Assembly (NCBI RefSeq): GCF_000297495.1
Contig: NZ_ALWX01000022.1
Coordinates: 1-64,000, forward strand
Direction of reading: 5' to 3'
Length of the DNA: 64,000 nucleotides
DNA from: Janibacter hoylei PVAS-1
GTDB lineage: Bacteria; Actinomycetota; Actinomycetes; Actinomycetales; Dermatophilaceae
Of this stretch, positions 29,101 through 38,713 are shown in pieces (position 1 is the first letter of the stretch; every line of letters starts with the position of its first letter). The notes under the pieces are model-generated. The model saw only the letters and a list, made by a program, of their open reading frames with translations, made no database searches and was not told the DNA's origin. Made by a program: the position numbers and the translations under genes.

Positions 29101-29820
29101 GTGACCTCCTCCGAGCCCGACCCGCACAAGCTGCCCCTGACCGACACCCCGCGCACGGCGGACGGTCGGTACCGGGCGACCGTGCGCACCTTCACCCCGC
29201 GCTGGCGGATGTCGCCGCGAGTCGAGGAGCTCATGGAGCGGCTGCTGCCGCGCTACGCCGTCCCGACGACGCCCCTGGACCCGACGCAGGTCTTCGGCCG
29301 CGACCTGCCCGTCGTGCTGGAGATCGGGTCCGGCTACGGCGAAGCCGCGGTCGCCTACGCCCGCGAGCACCCCGAGAACGGGATCATCGCGGCCGAGGTG
29401 CACGTGCCGGGCGTGGCCACGCTCATGGAAAAGGCCGAGCGCGAGGGCCTGGACAACGTGCGGACCTTCCGCGGCGACGCCCTGGAGTACCTCATCGAGT
29501 GCGTCGGCCGCGACCAGCTCGAGGCCGTGCACCTCTTCTTCCCCGACCCGTGGCCCAAGGCGCGCCACGCCAAGCGGCGCTTCGTCCAGCAGGACACCCT
29601 CGACCTGGTGCTCGAGCGGCTGCGGCCCGGTGGCCACCTGCTCGTCGCTACCGACCACGCGAGCTATGCCGAGCACGTGCGTGAGCAGCTCTCGCAGCAC
29701 CCCCGGGTCGCGGTGGTCGAGGGGGAGCGGCCGGCCTGGCGGCCCAGCGCGGGCTTCGAGGACAAGGGCCGTGCGGCCGGCCGGGCGATCCACGAGTTCC
29801 GGGTCACCGAGGCGGGCTGA
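29101..29820 (+). CDS. trmB: tRNA (guanine-N7-)-methyltransferase
   Basis: TrmB makes m7G46 in tRNA. The 239-residue protein has the SAM motif VLEIGSGYGEAAVAYAREHP, VHVPGVATLMEKAEREG, the hallmark LFFPDPWPKARHAKRRFVQ and LRPGGHLLVATDHASYAEHV. A basic N-terminus (RATVRTFTPRWRMSPRVEEL) is typical. GTG 29101 is chosen; a TTG at 29092 adds three residues. The gene starts 32 bp after the phosphatase stop. Confidence 0.94.
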   Translation: MTSSEPDPHKLPLTDTPRTADGRYRATVRTFTPRWRMSPRVEELMERLLPRYAVPTTPLDPTQVFGRDLPVVLEIGSGYGEAAVAYAREHPENGIIAAEVHVPGVATLMEKAEREGLDNVRTFRGDALEYLIECVGRDQLEAVHLFFPDPWPKARHAKRRFVQQDTLDLVLERLRPGGHLLVATDHASYAEHVREQLSQHPRVAVVEGERPAWRPSAGFEDKGRAAGRAIHEFRVTEAG

Positions 29821-29862
29821 CCGCGACGGGGCCGGTCGAGGACCACCCGGTCGGCGGGTGCG

Positions 29863-30081
29863 TCACCAGGTGTGGGCGACGTCGATGACGAGGCGGGTCG
29901 AGTCACCGGGGCCGGTGAGCTCGGTGACCTTGAAGGGCAGCCGGGCGCGCGTGCCGACGCCGATCGTCGTCTGCCCCTCCCAGCTGCCGCCCCACGCCAC
30001 CTGGCGGAGGGTGCGGTAGGACGATCCCGGCGGCGTTGACGTCACCCGGTTGCCCGGAGAAGGGGGACCAAGCGACACCAA
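29863..30081 (-). pseudogene. C-terminal remnant of an AMIN-like-domain protein
   Basis: A short frame ends SYRTLRQVAWGGSWEGQTTI followed by GVGTRARLPFKVTELTG and STRLVIDVAHTW. This resembles the last repeat of secreted actinobacterial AMIN-like proteins, a domain thought to bind cell-envelope polysaccharide. The signal peptide, Ser/Thr-rich linker and most of the domain are missing. The upstream 15 or so residues look like unrelated filler. It fills most of the otherwise non-coding stretch between trmB and tRNA-Gly. I regard it as a decayed gene; the family call is tentative. Confidence 0.45.
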
Positions 30082-30110
30082 CGACGCCGGGCTGTCCGCG
30101 CATCAGAAAA

Positions 30111-30154
30111 GTCCTGAGCCGCGACACCGTGTCAACGATGTCGCGACTCAGGAC
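30111..30154 (-). terminator. Terminator of tRNA-Gly
   Basis: On the minus strand, GTCCTGAGTCGCGACA pairs with TGTCGCGGCTCAGGAC (one mismatch, 12-nt loop) and is followed by TTTTCTGATG. It lies 5 bp beyond the tRNA 3' end. Confidence 0.85.
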
Positions 30155-30159
30155 ACTGG

Positions 30160-30230
30160 AGCGGGCGACGGGAATCGAACCCGCGTAGCCAGTTTGGAAG
30201 ACTGGGGCTCTACCATTGAGCTACGCCCGC
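30160..30230 (-). tRNA. tRNA-Gly (anticodon TCC)
   Basis: Read on the minus strand, the cloverleaf has acceptor arms GCGGGCG/CGCCCGC, a D-loop TAGCTCAATGGTAGAGC and an anticodon stem-loop CCAGTCTTCCAAACTGG with TCC. The T-arm is CGGGTTCGATTCCCG and the discriminator T. CCA is not encoded. It would read GGA codons. Confidence 0.95.
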
Positions 30231-30318
30231 GCGCTCGCCACCGACTGCGCTGCACGGGTGGAAGAGCAGGGGCTAGCCTAGACCCCGCTCGCGGCCCGGT
30301 CACAATCGGGACGCGTCA

Positions 30319-30392
30319 CGGGGTATGGCGCAGGTTGGTAGCGCGTCCGCTTTGGGAGCGGAAGGTCGTCGGTTCGAATCCGGCTACCCCGA
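30319..30392 (+). tRNA. tRNA-Pro (anticodon TGG)
   Basis: It has acceptor arms CGGGGTA/TACCCCG, D-arm GGCGCAGGTTGGTAGCGC, anticodon stem-loop TCCGCTTTGGGAGCGGA with TGG, and T-arm TCGGTTCGAATCCGG. The discriminator is A and no CCA is encoded. It would read CCA and wobble Pro codons. It is divergently arranged with tRNA-Gly. No integrase or attachment duplication is visible. Confidence 0.95.
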
Positions 30393-30416
30393 CCGCTGGC
30401 TGCTGCAGCCGCTGGC

Positions 30417-30938
30417 TCAGTACTGCTGGTAGCCGGGCGTGCTCGCTCCGCCGAAGGCCTCCGACAGGCCCGAGTGGACGCCCTCGGCGTGCAGCCCGCG
30501 CTCGAGCCTGGCCGTGATGCGCTGGGTCGGCCACACGTGCCAGGCCATCGACAGCAGCGCCCAGAAGCCTCCGACGAGGTAGGCCCACGCGCTGCCGGTG
30601 GCGAAGGCCCACACGAGGGACAGGATCGCCGGCGCCTCGGTGATCGCGAAGCGGGTGATGGTCGTCTGCTGCATCGCGTCGAGGGCCAGGGACAGCGCCG
30701 CCTCGGGCTCGGTGCTGCGCGGGATCGCCGGGGCGCGGTAGCCGACGGCCTCGGCGACGGCGAAGGCGGCGACGTTGAGCCCGAAGAGCACGGCAGCGGT
30801 GAAGGCGGACGGGTACTCGTCGGTCCCGAGCACCACCACGGCGACGACCGCGAAGAGGGGGAGCGCGCCGATGAGGCTCCCGGCGAGGATGCGCAGGGAC
30901 TGGACGCGTGCGGCGGGTTGCGCAGGTGTGCTGGTCAT
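30417..30938 (-). CDS. Small integral membrane protein of unknown function
   Basis: The 173-residue protein has four predicted TM segments: LRILAGSLIGALPLFAVVAV, AAVLFGLNVAAFAVAEAVG, RFAITEAPAILSLVWAFATG and AWAYLVGGFWALLSMAWHVW. It ends in a cytoplasmic tail (SEAFGGASTPGYQQY). A similar four-TM family is frequent in actinobacteria, but I know no function. ATG 30938 is preferred over an in-frame upstream start because it immediately precedes the Pro/Ala-rich N-terminus. Confidence 0.75.
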   Translation of the reverse strand: MTSTPAQPAARVQSLRILAGSLIGALPLFAVVAVVVLGTDEYPSAFTAAVLFGLNVAAFAVAEAVGYRAPAIPRSTEPEAALSLALDAMQQTTITRFAITEAPAILSLVWAFATGSAWAYLVGGFWALLSMAWHVWPTQRITARLERGLHAEGVHSGLSEAFGGASTPGYQQY

Positions 30939-31201
30939 GCGCCCGAACCTAGCGGGGACCGGCCGGCTGCAGGCCCAGGGCTGTGGACAGTCCTGACCGT
31001 TCGCCCGCGCGGTCGAGCCGGCGCTCGAGCGCGCGGATGCCAAGGTAGGCGTGCATTCGGCTTGCGGGCGGTCAGCGGATACAGTGGATCTCCGTGTCCC
31101 GGACCACCGGGACGGTGCGTGCGCGCCCGAGAGTCGTCCAACCGACGCGAAGGCCTGCGCCCCAACCCCCTTCGTCGTCCAGATCGTGTGGAGTGCCTGC
31201 A

Positions 31202-32561
31202 GTGAAGAGTGCCGTCGAGAACCTCAGCCCGACCCGGGTCAAGCTGACCGTCGAGGTCCCGAGCGAGGAGCTCCAGCCGCACGTCGACGCGGCCCTGAAG
31301 ACCATCGGGAGCCAGATCCAGGTCCCCGGCTTCCGCGCCGGCAAGGTGCCCGCTCGGATCATCGAGCAGCGCGTCGGCAAGGGCGCGGTCATCCAGGAGG
31401 CCGTCAACGAGGCCCTGCCCGAGTTCTTCGGCAAGGCCGTCGACGAGACCGGTGTCAGCCCGATCGGCCAGCCCGAGGTCGACATCACCGAGGTGCCGAT
31501 GGCTGACGGAGAGCAGCTGAAGTTCACCGTCGAGGTCGACGTGCGCCCCGAGATCACGCTGCCCGACTACGACGGCATCGAGATCACGGTCGACAACCTC
31601 GAGGTCACCGACGAGGACGTCGAGGCCAAGCTCACCGAGCTGCGCGAGCGCTTCGGCACCCTCGTGGGCGTCGACCGCGCCGTCGAGACCGGCGACTTCG
31701 TCTCCATCGACCTCAAGGCCGAGATCGACGGCGACGAGATCGACTCCGTCGAGGGCGTCTCCTACGAGGTCGGCTCCGGCAACATGCTCCAGGGCATCGA
31801 CGAGGCCCTCGTCGGCATGACCGCCGGCGAGACCAAGGACTTCACCGCCCCCCCTCGCCGGTGGCGACCAGGCCGGCCAGGACGCCAGCTGCACCGTGAC
31901 GGTCCAGTCGGTCAAGGTCCGCGAGCTGCCCGAGGTCGACGACGACTTTGCCCAGATGGCCTCCGAGTTCGACACCGCCGACGAGCTGCGTGCCGACCTC
32001 ACCAAGCAGGCCGAGCAGGCCAAGAAGTTCGAGCAGGGCATCCAGGCCCGCGACAAGGTCCTCGACCACCTGCTCAACAACACCGAGATCCCGCTGCCCG
32101 AGGGCATCGTCGAGGCCGAGATCCACCAGCACCTCGAGCAGGAGGGGCGCCTCGAGGACGACGAGCACCGCGCCGAGGTCGACGAGTCGACCCGCAAGAC
32201 GCTCACGACGCAGTTCCTGCTCGACGCCCTCGCCACGGCCGAGGAGATCGAGGTCGGCCAGCCCGAGCTCATCGAGTACCTCGTCATGCAGTCGCAGCAG
32301 TACGGCATGGACCCCAACCAGTTCGCCCAGCTGCTCGACCAGCAGGGCCAGGTCGAGGCCATGGTCGGTGAGGTCGCCCGCCGCAAGGCGCTCGCCGCCG
32401 CGCTCGACAAGGCCAAGATCGTCGACGCCGACGGCAACGCGATCGACCTCGACGACATCGTCCCCGAGTCCGAGCGCGCCGTCACCGACGTCGAGGACCT
32501 CGACGCCGACGACGAGGGCACCGAGGCCGTCGAGGCGGAGACCGCCGACGAGCAGGCCTGA
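31202..32561 (+). CDS. tig: Trigger factor (frameshifted in this sequence)
   Basis: Tig is a ribosome-associated chaperone and peptidyl-prolyl isomerase. The N-terminal ribosome-binding domain begins [20 protein letters not shown] and includes the signature [23 protein letters not shown]-type domain follows ([14 protein letters not shown]), then the helical arms ([20 protein letters not shown]) and an acidic tail. The frame breaks at the seven-C run 31848-31854. Six Cs restore [21 protein letters not shown] and a 452-residue protein. Since tig is conserved and the rest is intact, I take this as a sequence error. The start is GTG 31202 behind GGAG. Confidence 0.92.
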
Positions 32562-32573
32562 CCCCAGCACCCC

Positions 32574-32619
32574 GACGAAGGGGGTCGCCGCCGGATGACC
32601 GGTGGCGACCCCCTTCGTC
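32574..32619 (+). terminator. Terminator after tig
   Basis: A perfect 16-bp stem (GACGAAGGGGGTCGCC / GGCGACCCCCTTCGTC) with a 14-nt loop lies 12 bp after the tig stop. The stem is built from the CGAAGGGGG/CCCCCTTCG motif that recurs across the window. The U-tract is weak. Confidence 0.8.
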
Positions 32620-32637
32620 CGTCCCGAGGAGCGTCGG

Positions 32638-33814
32638 ATGCAGGCCGCAGACGTGACCACCGCCCGCAACGCCGTGCTGGCGACCTTCGCCGTGAGCGGC
32701 TTCGCCTTCGCGTCGTGGGCCTCGCGCATCCCCGCGATCCGGGAGCAGCTCGACCTCACGCCCGGTGAGCTGGGGCGCACCCTGCTCGTCGGTGCGCTCG
32801 GGTCGGTGCTCGCCCTGCCGCTGGCCGGGCGGGTCATCACCGCCGTCGGCGCCGCCCGCACGGTGATGATCGGTGTCGTCACCGTGGTCGTCGGACTGCT
32901 CTCGGTGGGGCTGGCCGTCGACGTCCTGGGCGACGTCGCAGTGACCGCCGCCGCGATCTTCGTCGTCTCCGTCGGCATCTCGCTGTGGGACGTCGCGATG
33001 AACCACGAGGGTGCCGCCGTCGAGCAGCGCCTCGGGCGCACGATCATGCCGGTCTTCCACGCCTTCTTCTCCGGCGGCACCGTGCTCGGCGCGCTCGTCG
33101 CGGCGGGGGTGGTGCGTCTGGGCGCGCCGGTGCTCGGCCACCTCGCCGGGGCCGCGGCGCTCGCCCTCGTCGCGGGGCTGCTCGCCCCGCGACGGTTCCT
33201 GCCGCGCCTGCTCGAGGTCGGCGAGGGGGGGTCCGGCGCCCGAGCGACCCCGCAGCGCCTGGCTCGAGCCGCGCACGCTCCTCATCGGGCTCGTCGTGCT
33301 CGTCGCGGCCCTCACCGAGGGCACCGCCAACGACTGGATCGCGCTCGCGGTGACCGAGGGTCACGACCAGCCGGAGGAGGTGGGGGTGCTCGCCTTCGCG
33401 ACCTTCCTCGCGGCGATGACCGCCGGGCGCCTGCTCGGGGTGCGTCTGCTCGATCGCTACGACCGGGTGCTCGTGCTGCGGGTGCTCTTCGCCCTCGCCG
33501 TCCTCGGCTCCATGCTCGTCGTCCTCGGCACCACGGCGACCGCCTTCGTCGGGGTTGTCCTGTGGGGCGTCGGGGCGAGCCTGGGCTTCCCGACCGGCAT
33601 GAGTGCGGCCGCGGACGACCCGGCGCGGGCGGCGGCCCGCCTGTCGGTCGTCTCGACGATCGGCTACCTGGCCTTCATCGTCGGTCCGCCCGTGCTCGGG
33701 ATGATCGGTGATCACACGGGGGTGCTGCGTTCGCTGCTCGTCGTCGGCCTGCTCGCCGTCCCCGCCTTCGTCGCCGTGCCGGCGGTGCGGGAGCGGGAGT
33801 CGGCCCGGACCTGA
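32638..33814 (+). CDS. MFS transporter (frameshifted in this sequence)
   Basis: This is a twelve-TM major-facilitator permease of about 391 residues. The first half includes AVLATFAVSGFAFASWASRI followed by PAIREQL, the loop-2 region LLVGALGSVLALPLAGRVIT, and NHEGAAVEQRLGRTIMPVFH, typical of the sugar/drug-type YbjJ-like family. The second half continues LLIGLVVLVAALTEGTANDW. They are joined at the seven-G run 33225-33231; six Gs give EGGPAPERPRSAWLEP. GAGGAG precedes ATG 32638. The substrate is unknown. Confidence 0.85.
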
Positions 33815-33816
33815 AT

Positions 33817-33840
33817 CCGCATTACCCTAGGGTGATGCGG
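33817..33840. repeat. 24-bp near-palindrome around CCCTAGGG
   Basis: CCGCATTACCCT and AGGGTGATGCGG form 12-bp arms with one mismatch, centred on CCCTAGGG, the same core as the ATTTCCCTAGGGAAAT repeats. It lies 2 bp after the MFS stop and 38 bp before the thioesterase ATG. It could be a terminator for one gene, an operator for the next, or both. Confidence 0.6.
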
Positions 33841-33878
33841 TTGTACGAGTGTTCAACCCCGCCCCACGAGGAGGACGC

Positions 33879-34595
33879 ATGACCGACGGGACCTTCGTCT
33901 CCCCCTTCGCCGTCGAGGACCCGGAGGCGCTGGCCGCGACCGAGCGCGTCCAGGCCGAGCTCGCCCGCACCACGGGCCGGCTCGTCGACGCCGTCGTGCG
34001 CACCCGCGTCGACGACGCGACGCTCGCCGAGGTCACCGCGCAGGTCGAGGCGCTCGCCGGGCGGCTCCTGGAGGTCGCCCAGGAGGGGCCGCTCGGTGTC
34101 GAGACGGCCAGCGACGGGCGGCTGCGCGACCACGGCAACCCCATGGTCGGGATGCGCAACCCCATCGCGCCGCCGCTGCGGGTGACCGGCGACGACACCG
34201 GGCGCACGACGTGCACCTTCACCCTCGGCGCGGCCTACGAGGGCCCGCCGGGGTGCGTCCACGGCGGCATCGTGGCCGCCGTCCTCGACCAGGTCGCAGG
34301 CTCCGTCCCCGCGCGGCTCGGCAAGCCCGGTCTGACCGCCTACCTCAACACGACCTACCGCCGCCCCACGCTCCTGGGGCGCGAGCTCGTCTGCAGCGCG
34401 TGGGTCGAGCGCGTCGACGGGTGGAAGACCTTCGTCCGCGGCGACATCCGCGACGACCAGGGCCGGGTGACCGCCGAGGTCGAGGCCCTCTTCGTCGTGC
34501 CGCGCTGGGCCCGGGAGCACGTGTCGACGCCGGCCGCGGACGCCATCGACGTCCCCTCCGCGGGCGAGGAGACGCCGGGGTCGAGCACCCCGTAG
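33879..34595 (+). CDS. PaaI-type acyl-CoA thioesterase (hotdog fold)
   Basis: The 238-residue protein has a helical N-terminal extension (about residues 1-85) and a hotdog domain. The domain includes GNPMVGMRNPIAPPLRV, AAYEGPPGCVHGGIVAAVLD with the HGG active-site loop, and LTAYLNTTYRRPTLL. PaaI/THEM4-like proteins hydrolyse acyl-CoA; the substrate is unknown. GAGGAGGA precedes the ATG. It ends 9 bp before the next gene on the same strand. Confidence 0.85.
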   Translation: MTDGTFVSPFAVEDPEALAATERVQAELARTTGRLVDAVVRTRVDDATLAEVTAQVEALAGRLLEVAQEGPLGVETASDGRLRDHGNPMVGMRNPIAPPLRVTGDDTGRTTCTFTLGAAYEGPPGCVHGGIVAAVLDQVAGSVPARLGKPGLTAYLNTTYRRPTLLGRELVCSAWVERVDGWKTFVRGDIRDDQGRVTAEVEALFVVPRWAREHVSTPAADAIDVPSAGEETPGSSTP

Positions 34596-34604
34596 CGTGG
34601 CGGC

Positions 34605-36861
34605 ATGACGTCCCCTGACGAGGTCGTGCCCGAGCCGGAGCAGCCGGTGGCCCTCGAGGTGGAGGACCGGGGCGAGCCCGACTTCGCCCGGATCTTCTTC
34701 CCGGCCCGGCCACGGGCTCTGCGGCCCCGAGCCCGCCTGCGCCCGCAGGGCGCACCCTCGGCCGACCAGGTGCGCTCGGGCGAGCCGCTCGGGTCCAACC
34801 CCGTCTACGTCGAGTGGTTGCGGGGGCAGTCGATGCTGCAGGACGCGAAGGAGATCGCGGCGCAGCTCACCGGGCTGGGCTCGATGTGGCAGAACCCGTA
34901 CGCGCAGCCGGACCCGCGGGCCGCGGTCGAGACCGCCTCCGTGTGGTTCACCGCCTACCCGATCTCGATGATCACGCCGGCCGGCGCCTCCTTCCTCGGC
35001 TCGCTCGCCGACCCGCACCTGTGGCGCACCTTCGAGCGGATCGGTATCCACGCCCTGCACACCGGGCCGGTCAAGCGGGCCGGCGGGCTGTCGGGGTGGA
35101 GCCCGACGCCGAGCGTCGACGGTCACTTCGACCGGGTGTCCACCCACATCGACGAGCTCTTCGGCAGCGAGGAGGACTACCGGGAGATGTGCCGGGTCGC
35201 CGCGGAGCACGAGGGCACCGTCATCGACGACATCGTCCCCGGCCACACCGGCAAGGGCGCCGACTTCCGCCTCGCCGAGCTCGGCGTCGACGACTACCCG
35301 GGCATTTACCACATGGTCGCGATCCCGCAGGAGGACTGGCACCTCCTGCCCGACGTGCCGGCCGGCCGCGACTCGGTCAACCTCCACGAGGCCGCCGAGG
35401 CGGCGCTCGCCGAGGCCGGCCACATCATCGGCGCCCTGCAACGGGTGATCTTCCACGTCCCCGGCCTGAAGGACACCAACTGGTCGGCCACCGCCCCCGT
35501 GACCGGCCCCGACGGCGTGACCCGACGCTGGGTCTACTTGCACTACTTCAAGGAGGGGCAGCCGTCGATCAACTGGCTCGACCCCACCTTCGCCGGGATG
35601 CGGCTGGTCATCGGCGACGCGCTGCACAGCCTCGGCGACCTCGGCTCGGGCGGACTGCGGCTGGACGCCAACGGCTTCCTCGGCGTGGAGCGCTCGCTCG
35701 AGGGGCCGGCCTGGTCGGAGGGTCACCCGCTCTCGCTGGCGGCCAACCAGCTGATCGGGTCGATGGTGCGCAAGGTCGGCGGCTTCACCTTCCAGGAGCT
35801 CAACCTGTCGATCGAGGACATCCGCGACACCGCCACCGGCGGGGCCGACCTCTCCTACGACTTCGTCACCCGGCCCGCCTACCACCACGCCCTGGCGACG
35901 GGGGAGACCGAGTTCCTCCGGCTCTGCCTGCGGCAGGCGATGGATCTCGGGGTCGACGCCGCCGGCCTCGTCCACGCCCTGCAGAACCACGACGAGCTGA
36001 CCTACGAGCTCGTCCACTTCGCCAGCCGGCACCGCGACGACGACTTCACCTTCCGCGGGCGGACGACGAAGGGGGCCCAGCTCGCCGAGACGATCCGGCA
36101 GGAGCTCACCGACGCCCTGACGGGCGAGGCGGCGCCCTACAACCTCGTCTTCACGACCAACGGCATCGCCTCGACGACGGCCTCCGTCGTCACCGCCGCG
36201 CTCGGGCTGCGCGACCTCGACGCCCTGACGGAGACGGACGTCGAGCGGGTCCGGCGGGCCCACCTGCTGCTCGCGATGTTCAACGCGCTCCAGCCCGGGG
36301 TCTTCGCCCTGTCCGGATGGGACCTCGTCGGGGCGCTGCCGGTGCCGGTCGACGACATCGCCGAGCTCGTCCGCGAGGGTGACACGCGCTGGATCCACCG
36401 GCCCGCCTACGACCTGCTCGACGTGGCGCCTCAGGCCAGTGCCTCGGCCTCGGGCATGCCCCGGGCCCGCACCCTCCACGGCCCGATCGACGCCCAGCTC
36501 GACGACCCGACATCCTTCGTCTCCCGGCTGCGGGACCTGCTCCACCTGCGCGGGTACTTCGCCATCGCGACGACCCGCCAGGTCGACGTGCCCGACGTCG
36601 CCCACCCCGCGATGCTCGTCATGGTCCACGCCTACGAGCAGGTGCCCGGTCAGCTGCAGGTGACCGTGCTCAACTTCGGCGAGGAGCCGATCAGCGGCAC
36701 GGTGATCAGCGAGCACCTCGAGCCCGGCTCCCGCCTGATGGACATGGGCGACGGGTCGGCCTTCGGCGAGGTCGACCAACTGCACGGTTTCCACGTCGAG
36801 CTCGACGGCTTCGCCGGCCTCGCCCTCCTCGTCCACCGCCCCCAGATCCGAACTTGCCTAG
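34605..36861 (+). CDS. GH13-family alpha-glucan/trehalose-metabolism enzyme (stop lost by frameshift in this sequence)
   Basis: This large GH13-type protein resembles maltose alpha-D-glucosyltransferase (trehalose synthase)-like sequences. It has [20 protein letters not shown] (region I), [14 protein letters not shown] (region II, Asp), [12 protein letters not shown] (region III, Glu) and [14 protein letters not shown] (region IV). The C-terminal beta domain ends [12 protein letters not shown]. No stop follows in frame; the open frame continues over a thousand bases into clpP1 in a wrong frame. Removing one C from the five-C run 36839-36843 gives HRPRSELA and a TAG at 36859-36861, a 751-residue protein. 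The exact reaction is not decided. Confidence 0.78.
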
Positions 36862-36987
36862 GTTTCTGTCATCCGCCGGGGAATGTTCGCAGGCGCCTCG
36901 TCAGGATCCTCGGCGGATCCGGGCGGAGGGGACGAAGGAGGAGTTCCGCACCTGTTTGCGCAGGTCAGGGTGGGTTACCGTCGGGAC

Positions 36988-37119
36988 GTGACCCACGACC
37001 CGAACCGGCGCCGCGTCCAGATCCGCCCCCTCGGCGGTGCACCCGGGTGCCTCGCGATGATCCTCTTCTCGATACTCGCGAGCGTCGTCCTCACCGTGCT
37101 CCTCAACCTCGTCTTCTGA
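36988..37119 (+). CDS. Small single-TM protein upstream of clpP1
   Basis: A 43-residue product from a GTG: a basic start ([20 protein letters not shown]) then one hydrophobic helix, [20 protein letters not shown]. Short proteins of this kind (basic, GGxGCL, one TM) are widespread in actinobacteria without known function. It follows the GH13 gene by about 125 bp. Assignment rests on the signal-like composition and family impression. The ribosome-binding site is weak. Confidence 0.55.
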   Translation: MTHDPNRRRVQIRPLGGAPGCLAMILFSILASVVLTVLLNLVF

Positions 37120-37246
37120 GGTCGGAGTCACGGCCACGGCCGCGGCACCGCACCACCCTTCGCCAGTCCCCCTTCGCCCGTCGCCCTCCGACGACGACTC
37201 GAGCGACGACCACCAGGACGACGACAACACCTGAGCCGTGGCCGAC

Positions 37247-37264
37247 GTTGCGCTCAGGGCGAAC
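37247..37264 (+). promoter_or_regulatory. Putative ClgR-binding site upstream of clpP1
   Basis: GTTGCGCTCAGGGCGAAC matches the CGCT-N3/4-GCGAAC pattern described for ClgR, the activator of clpP1P2/clpC in Corynebacterium, Mycobacterium and Streptomyces. It lies about 95 bp before the chosen clpP1 start. The rest of 37120-37359 holds no gene that I can support. Confidence 0.6.
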
Positions 37265-37359
37265 ACGTGCGGGAGGCGGGAAACATGCGCAGGGAGCGGG
37301 CGTTAGGGTCAGTGAAAGTCGTGAACCACGAGAGCAACCGCCCCACGGCGGAGAAGCGA

Positions 37360-37989
37360 GTGAGCGTGAGCAACAGCAGCGAGATCGTCGCGGCCGGCCC
37401 GCAGGGCGGGATGGGTCTCGACGACCACATCTACCAGCGCCTCCTCAAGGAGCGCATCATCTTCCTCGGCTCGGATGTGCGAGACGACAACGCCAACGCC
37501 ATCTGCGCGCAGATGCTCCTCCTCGCCGCGGAGGACCCGGAGAAGGACATCTGGCTGTACATCAACAGCCCCGGTGGCTCCATCTCCGCCGGCATGGCGA
37601 TCTACGACACGATGAAGTGGATCCCCAACGACGTCGCGACCGTCGCGATGGGCCTGGCCGCCTCGATGGGCCAGTTCCTCCTCTCCGCCGGCACCCAGGG
37701 CAAGCGGTACGCGACGCCCCACGCCCGCGTGATGATGCACCAGCCCTCGGGCGGCATCGGCGGCACCGCCTCGGACATCAAGATCCAGGCCGAGCAGATG
37801 CTCTTCGTCAAGACGCAGATGGCCGAGCTCATCGCCGAGCACACCGGGCAGAGCGTCGAGCAGATCCACAAGGACTCCGACCGCGACCGCTGGTTCGGCG
37901 CCCAGGAGGCCAAGGAGTACGGCTTCGTCGACCACGTCTTCGAGCGCTCCGACCAGGCCGGCCGGGCCGACAACCCGGTCAGCGACTGA
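37360..37989 (+). CDS. clpP1: ATP-dependent Clp protease proteolytic subunit 1
   Basis: ClpP1 is one of two serine-protease subunits that co-assemble in actinobacteria. The core has [20 protein letters not shown], the nucleophile loop [31 protein letters not shown] with the catalytic His, and [12 protein letters not shown]. Of several possible GTG starts (37315, 37324, 37360, 37366) I chose 37360, since GGAG lies 5-6 bp upstream. Earlier starts would place the poorly conserved [10 protein letters not shown] stretch in the protein. clpP2 follows after 31 bp. Confidence 0.94.
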   Translation: MSVSNSSEIVAAGPQGGMGLDDHIYQRLLKERIIFLGSDVRDDNANAICAQMLLLAAEDPEKDIWLYINSPGGSISAGMAIYDTMKWIPNDVATVAMGLAASMGQFLLSAGTQGKRYATPHARVMMHQPSGGIGGTASDIKIQAEQMLFVKTQMAELIAEHTGQSVEQIHKDSDRDRWFGAQEAKEYGFVDHVFERSDQAGRADNPVSD

Positions 37990-38020
37990 GCCCCGACCCG
38001 CGAGCCCTCCAGGAGACACC

Positions 38021-38695
38021 ATGAACTTCGACGCCCAGCTGCGCACCCACCAGCCCGGGGGTGCCCCCCTTCGCCCGGGGCCGTCCAACCGCTACGTCCT
38101 GCCCAACTTCGAGGAGCGCACCTCGTACGGCATGAAGCGGATGGATCCGTACACCAAGCTCTTCGAGGACCGGATCATCTTCCTCGGCGTGCAGGTCGAC
38201 GACGCCTCGGCCGACGACATCATCGCCCAGCTCCTCGTCCTCGAGTCGATGGAGCCCGAGCGCGACATCCTCATGTACATCAACAGCCCCGGTGGCTCGT
38301 TCACCGCCATGACGGCGATCTACGACACCATGCAGTACATCCGCCCGGACATCCAGACCTTCGTCATCGGTCAGGCTGCCTCCGCCGCGGCGGTGCTCCT
38401 CGGTGCCGGCGCCCCGGGCAAGCGCTTCGCCCTGCCCAATGCGCGCGTGCTCATCCACCAGCCGGCCCTCGCCGGCGGTGAGTACGGCCAGGCCTCCGAC
38501 ATCGAGATCCAGGCCAACGAGGTGCTGCGCATGCGCACCTGGCTCGAGGAGACCTGGGCCAAGCACTCGGGCAAGACCGCCGAGGAGGTCCGCGAGGACA
38601 TCGAGCGCGACAAGATCCTCTCGGCCGCGGAGGCCAAGGAGTACGGCCTCATCGACGAGGTGCTCACCCCGCGCAAGGCCTCCCTGGAGGACTGA
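38021..38695 (+). CDS. clpP2: ATP-dependent Clp protease proteolytic subunit 2
   Basis: This is the second ClpP subunit, 224 residues. It has [20 protein letters not shown], nucleophile [20 protein letters not shown] and [20 protein letters not shown], ending with [16 protein letters not shown]. The N-terminus [20 protein letters not shown] is the usual actinobacterial ClpP2 propeptide-like region. AGGAGA precedes the ATG. It is co-transcribed with clpP1; ClpX is encoded downstream beyond a large inverted repeat. Confidence 0.95.
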   Translation: MNFDAQLRTHQPGGAPLRPGPSNRYVLPNFEERTSYGMKRMDPYTKLFEDRIIFLGVQVDDASADDIIAQLLVLESMEPERDILMYINSPGGSFTAMTAIYDTMQYIRPDIQTFVIGQAASAAAVLLGAGAPGKRFALPNARVLIHQPALAGGEYGQASDIEIQANEVLRMRTWLEETWAKHSGKTAEEVREDIERDKILSAAEAKEYGLIDEVLTPRKASLED

Positions 38696-38713
38696 GCGCG
38701 CCGCGCACGGCGT

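Noticed and set aside
30160-30392. Integration site at the tRNA-Gly/tRNA-Pro pair
   Set aside because: No integrase, phage gene or duplicated tRNA 3' end was seen on either side.
31848-31854. Programmed ribosomal frameshift in tig
   Set aside because: No slippery-heptamer and pseudoknot context was evident, and the same +1 lesion occurs at G/C runs in many unrelated genes. Sequence error explains all of them.
37120-37359. Additional small ORF before clpP1
   Set aside because: Frames here are low-complexity (Pro/Asp/Thr-rich) without a good start. The segment is better read as the clpP1 promoter/leader with a ClgR-like site.
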